NCBI RefSeq assembly: GCF_950295315.1 | Contig: NC_080181.1 | Span: 37,415,375-37,479,374, forward strand | Length of the DNA stretch: 64,000 bases | Reading direction: 5' to 3' | DNA from: Erinaceus europaeus | Lineage: Eukaryota > Chordata > Mammalia > Eulipotyphla > Erinaceidae | The notes under the pieces: model-generated | What the model was told of the DNA's origin: nothing | Database searches by the model: none | The model's input: only the letters and a program-made list of their open reading frames with translations | Made by a program: the position numbers and the translations under genes | Shown here: positions 61,105 through 64,000 of the stretch, piece by piece | Layout: every line of letters starts with the position of its first letter | Position numbering within the stretch: position 1 is the first letter of the stretch

Positions 61105-61347
61105 TGTTTATTTATTTATTTTTAATATTTATTCCCTTTTGTTGCCCTTTATTGTTGTAGTTATTGTTGTTGTCATCGTTGTCGGATAGGACAGAGAAAT
61201 GGAGAGGGGAAGGGAAGATAGAGAAGGGGAGAGAAAGACACCTGCAGACCTGTTTCACTGCCTGTGAAGCGACTACCCTGCAGGTGGGGAGCCAGGACTC
61301 GAACCAGGATTGTTATGCTGGTCATTGTGCTTTGCGCCACCTGCGCT
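61105..61347 (-). repeat. SINE family A interrupted by the Vingi element
   Basis: TTTATTCCCTTTTGTTGCCC through GGACTCGAACCAGGATTG and TTTGCGCCACCTGCGCTT, then an abrupt switch to Vingi. The last ~27 bp of the reversed head are absent and should lie beyond the other end of the insertion. Confidence 0.92.
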
Positions 61348-61357
61348 TCTTCTTCTT
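61346..61357 (-). repeat. Vingi 3' tail, (GAA)n
   Basis: Immediately after the stop codon the element ends in GAAGAAGAAGAA on the - strand instead of poly-A, then the SINE begins. Confidence 0.85.
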
Positions 61358-62880
61358 CTAGCGTTTGCCCTTCTTCCGTAGCCAGTCAACAGCATCAGGT
61401 TGAGCCTGATGTAAAGTTTCGAGACCTCCTTTGAATCTGGAAAGGTGGCAGTAGTTGACTATGTGGGTCATAGTCTGTCTGGAGCCGCAGGGGCAGTTCG
61501 GGTCGTCTCTGGCTCCCCAGCGATGGAACACAGCGGCGCACCGGCCATGGCCTATTCGATAGCGATTGAGGAGGACCCAATCATAACGTGCTAGGTCAAA
61601 GCCGGGTTGACGCTTGCAGGGGTCTGTGATGAGGTGTTTGTTCTTTACCTCAGCTGACTGCCAGCTCTGTTTCCAAGAGACTGGAACAGAGAAGTTCAGT
61701 GTAGGCGTAGGGGACCAGATTGGGTGACGAGACATCAAGCGTTGAACAGGGTGGGCGAAGATATCCGCGTATATTGGCAGGTCCGGTCGAGCGTAGACAT
61801 GGGAAATGAACTTAGATGATGCCGTATCCCGACGAATATCTGGCGGGGCGATGTTGCTAAGAACTGGCAGCCATGGAACCGGGGTGGAACGGATGGTTAC
61901 AGAAATTATCCTCATGGAGGAATATAATTTGGAATCGACCAAGTGGACATGGGGGCTACGGAACCATACTGGGGCACAGTATTCTGCAGTGGAATAGCAT
62001 AATGCCAGAGATGATGATCGTAGTGTGGAAGCGCTCGCGCCCCATGAGGAGCTGGCCAGTCTTGCAATGATGTTATTCCTTGCGCCCACCTTTGCTGCAG
62101 TTTTTATGAGATGTTCGTGAAATGACAGAGTGCGATCGAGAGTAATGCCAAGATAGACTGGCTGGGCTTCATGCCGGATTCTGGTATCGCCAAGCTGCAC
62201 ATTAAGCTCACGCGAGGCCGAGGCATGGTGTAGATGGAAAACAGATGATACCGTTTTTGCAGTGCTAGGGATTAGTCGCCATTTTTTACAGTAATCAGAT
62301 ATCAGAGACATGTCTTTCGTGAGTGTTTCCTCGAGGATGTCGAACTCGGATGCCTGAGTTGCACAGCAGATGTCATCGGCGTAGATGAACTTCCTTGAAG
62401 AAGTTTCTGGGAGGTCATTGATGTAGATATTAAATAGCGTAGGAGCCAGAACAGAGCCCTGGGGGAGGCCACTTGAGACAAGTCTCCATCTGCTAGACTT
62501 GTCACCCAGATGTACCCGGAATCTTCTGTTTTGGAGAAGAAACGATATAGTGTTGGCCACCCATGAAGGCAGGCATCTTGAGATCTTGACTAGGAGACCA
62601 CGGTGCCAGACTATGTCATAGGCTGCTGTGAGATCAACAAAGATAGCACCCGTCTTTAAATTCTTCTGGAATCCATTTTCAATGTAAGTTGAGAGGGCCA
62701 GGGCTTGTTCGCAGGTAGATCTTCCTGGGCGGAAACCAGCCTGGGCGGGTGATAGGAATTTCTCTGTAAGATGAGAAATACGTGACAGAAGCAGCCTCTC
62801 AAGGAGTTTGTAACAAACGGAGAGGAGAGAAATTGGTCTATAGCTGGTGGCCACTGTTGGGTCTTTGGTTTCAAAACCGC
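61358..62880 (-). pseudogene. Vingi reverse transcriptase and C-terminal CCHC region
   Basis: Motifs in order: YRPISLLSVC YKLLERLL, AGFRPGRSTCEQAL, FVDLTAAYD (catalytic Asp), GLPQGSVLAP, YADD at 62,383-62,372, then the thumb-like region, and near the end C-x-C-x7-H-x4-C (CPCGSRQTMT HIVNYC). The chain ends DWLRKKGKR and TAG. This stretch is open for over 500 codons, i.e. well preserved. Known role: copies the element RNA at the nicked target. Confidence 0.9.
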
Positions 62881-63561
62881 TATAATCTTCGCACAATGCC
62901 AAACTTTGGGCATAGACTCAGATTCCAAGATGTGGGACAGGAATGAAGCGAGCCACTTCTTTGCCGTGGGACCCAGGTTAAGAATGAGTTCTGGGGTGAT
63001 GTTATCATAGCCAGCAGCTGTTCCCGGTTTAACCCTCTTCAAAGCGTCTTCCAGTTCAGACAGTGTAAAGGGAGAGAGTTTTGGAGATGGACAAGATAAC
63101 CAGAAGTGGGATGACCATTCATGGGAAATTTCTCTTTTCCAGACTGGAATGATCTTAGCACGTCCAACTTGAGTTAGGTGACTGGCCACTGAGTTTGGAG
63201 ATACGGGAGGATGGGAGACGGGAGGGGGTTGGCTACCGGCACCCAGTCTGTGAAGAAGCTTCCAGGCCTTCCTACTTGAGTGGGTGAAGTTCAGACTTTC
63301 CATGAGTTGTTGCCAGCGGGCTTGGCGTGCTGCATCCAGGGAGGCAATGAGATGGTCAGCCACATCTGGGTCGCCCGACTCATCATACTGCTTTAGTAGT
63401 TGCTCGCATTCAGCATCAAGACAAGGCGTATAGTTAGCACGTCTCCCACAAGGAATGGCTTGGGAAGCTGCTTTGAAGATGGCTTGGCGGAAGCGCCTGT
63501 AGGAATCTTCAGAGGGGATAGTTAATTGGAATTGCAGGAATAGATTTGTTGGTAAGATCAC
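62866..63561 (-). pseudogene. Vingi linker and start of reverse transcriptase
   Basis: Open frame with SYRRFRQAIF KAA and CLDAECEQLL, then the reverse transcriptase entry region (RVKPGTAAGYDNITPELI, then MPKVWHCAKIIAVLKP). Reading leaves the proper frame at 62,865-62,872 where one base appears to be missing. Confidence 0.85.
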
Positions 63562-64000
63562 TGAACAGACGCCAGTTTGCTTTCCGAAAGTTCCATCTTA
63601 GTTTCTCCGAGCACAGAATCAGTGGGAGCTGGAGACCAATGTGGATGATAGCTGGGCGGTGATGACTGTGCGGGAAGATCTTGAGAACTTGTCTCGTAGT
63701 GGGAAAGGCTTGGCCATTGACTGTGCTAATCCAGCACAGGTCGGGTGACGAGTCTTTATTCCATCTAGCACTGTGAAAAGAGCCTGGCTGTTTGGGATCG
63801 TATAATAGGGAGAGGTCATTCGCTGAAGCCCGGTCGGCTAAGATAGAGCCGTCAGCACGAGTGGAGGAATATCCCCAGTCTTGGTGATGACTATTAAAGT
63901 CTCCAATGTAAATGGCTGGGTGATTCGGGCTAGGCAGGACCTCATTATCCCATGAGGCACTGGGAGGCTTATATACGTTGACGAGCTGAATAGTTCCAAT
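63509..64000 (-). pseudogene. Vingi endonuclease domain (partial, frameshifted at its end)
   Basis: The frame is open from the window edge to TGA at 63,511-63,509. It shows NVYKPP, the catalytic-type GDFNSHHQDWGY (G-D at 63,904-63,899), SPDLCWIS and the terminal SHHRPAI, in the order of APE-like retrotransposon endonucleases. The N-terminal motifs (N, E) lie outside. Frame is lost near 63,510-63,560; homology then continues one frame over. Confidence 0.85.

Larger units (their letters stand above)
61346..64000 (-). mobile_element. Vingi-clade non-LTR retrotransposon (5' part beyond window)
   Basis: Single coding region read leftward: APE-type endonuclease (64,000 to ~63,510), linker, reverse transcriptase (~63,100-61,900), C-terminal CCHC motif, stop at 61,360-61,358 and a short GAA tail, with almost no 3' UTR. 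No RNase H domain follows. This combination and a hedgehog host fit Vingi-1_EE, described by Kojima, Kapitonov and Jurka (2011) in hedgehogs (recalled, not searched). Base composition is clearly GC-richer than the L1s and introns here. Sense orientation in the NIPA2 5' intron. Two frameshifts make the copy defective. Confidence 0.88.

Noticed and set aside
61358..62902. The long right-hand frame as RTE/BovB or L1
   Set aside because: It lacks BovB-type spacing and the L1 two-ORF structure, has YADD with a C-x-C-x7-H-x4-C end and a GAA tail, and fits Ingi/Vingi better.

Overview
The window is mammalian genomic DNA and almost certainly comes from a hedgehog (Erinaceidae; European hedgehog is the best guess). 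Three things point there. Two multi-exon genes encode near-textbook mammalian CYFIP1 and NIPA2. The introns are crowded with tRNA-derived SINEs of hedgehog type. The right edge carries a Vingi-clade non-LTR retrotransposon, which among mammals I know only from hedgehogs. Species, clade and SINE-family names come from recognition and memory; no database was searched.

Layout. Positions 1-47,220 hold the 3' third of CYFIP1 (+ strand). Ten coding exons lie between 11,028 and 46,588 and encode 457 codons, matching residues 797-1253 of the human protein. The 3' UTR follows. Positions ~48,280-64,000 hold NIPA2 (- strand). Its five coding exons (60,691 down to 49,374) encode a complete 358-residue magnesium transporter; the 5' non-coding exons lie beyond the window. 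The two genes converge tail to tail, with stop codons 2.8 kb apart. This is the arrangement at human 15q11.2 and confirms CYFIP1 rather than CYFIP2.

Introns. CYFIP1 introns hold a full-length but frameshifted L1 (4,515-10,375, - strand, 10-bp target duplication). A second L1 has a tandemly repeated 5' UTR (~32.7-37.98 kb). Older L1 pieces are present on both strands. Three related class II-like ERV LTRs lie at 18,300, 32,900 and 34,286, two with 6-bp target duplications, and a fourth different LTR lies at 17,179. About 80 SINE copies fall into four tRNA-like families, called A, B, C and D here. The large Vingi copy (61,346-64,000, - strand) lies in the NIPA2 5' intron, in the same sense as the gene, and is inserted inside a family A SINE.

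Function. CYFIP1 is the Rac1-binding subunit of the WAVE regulatory complex, which controls branched actin. NIPA2 is an endosomal and plasma-membrane Mg2+ carrier. They are neighbours by conserved synteny and do not form a pathway. No tRNA or rRNA gene, CRISPR array or bacterial-type operon was seen. The most unusual observations are the Vingi element and two ~50-bp copies of coding-exon sequence lying in nearby introns, one per gene. SINE boundaries are approximate (about +/-10 bp); exon boundaries were read base by base.
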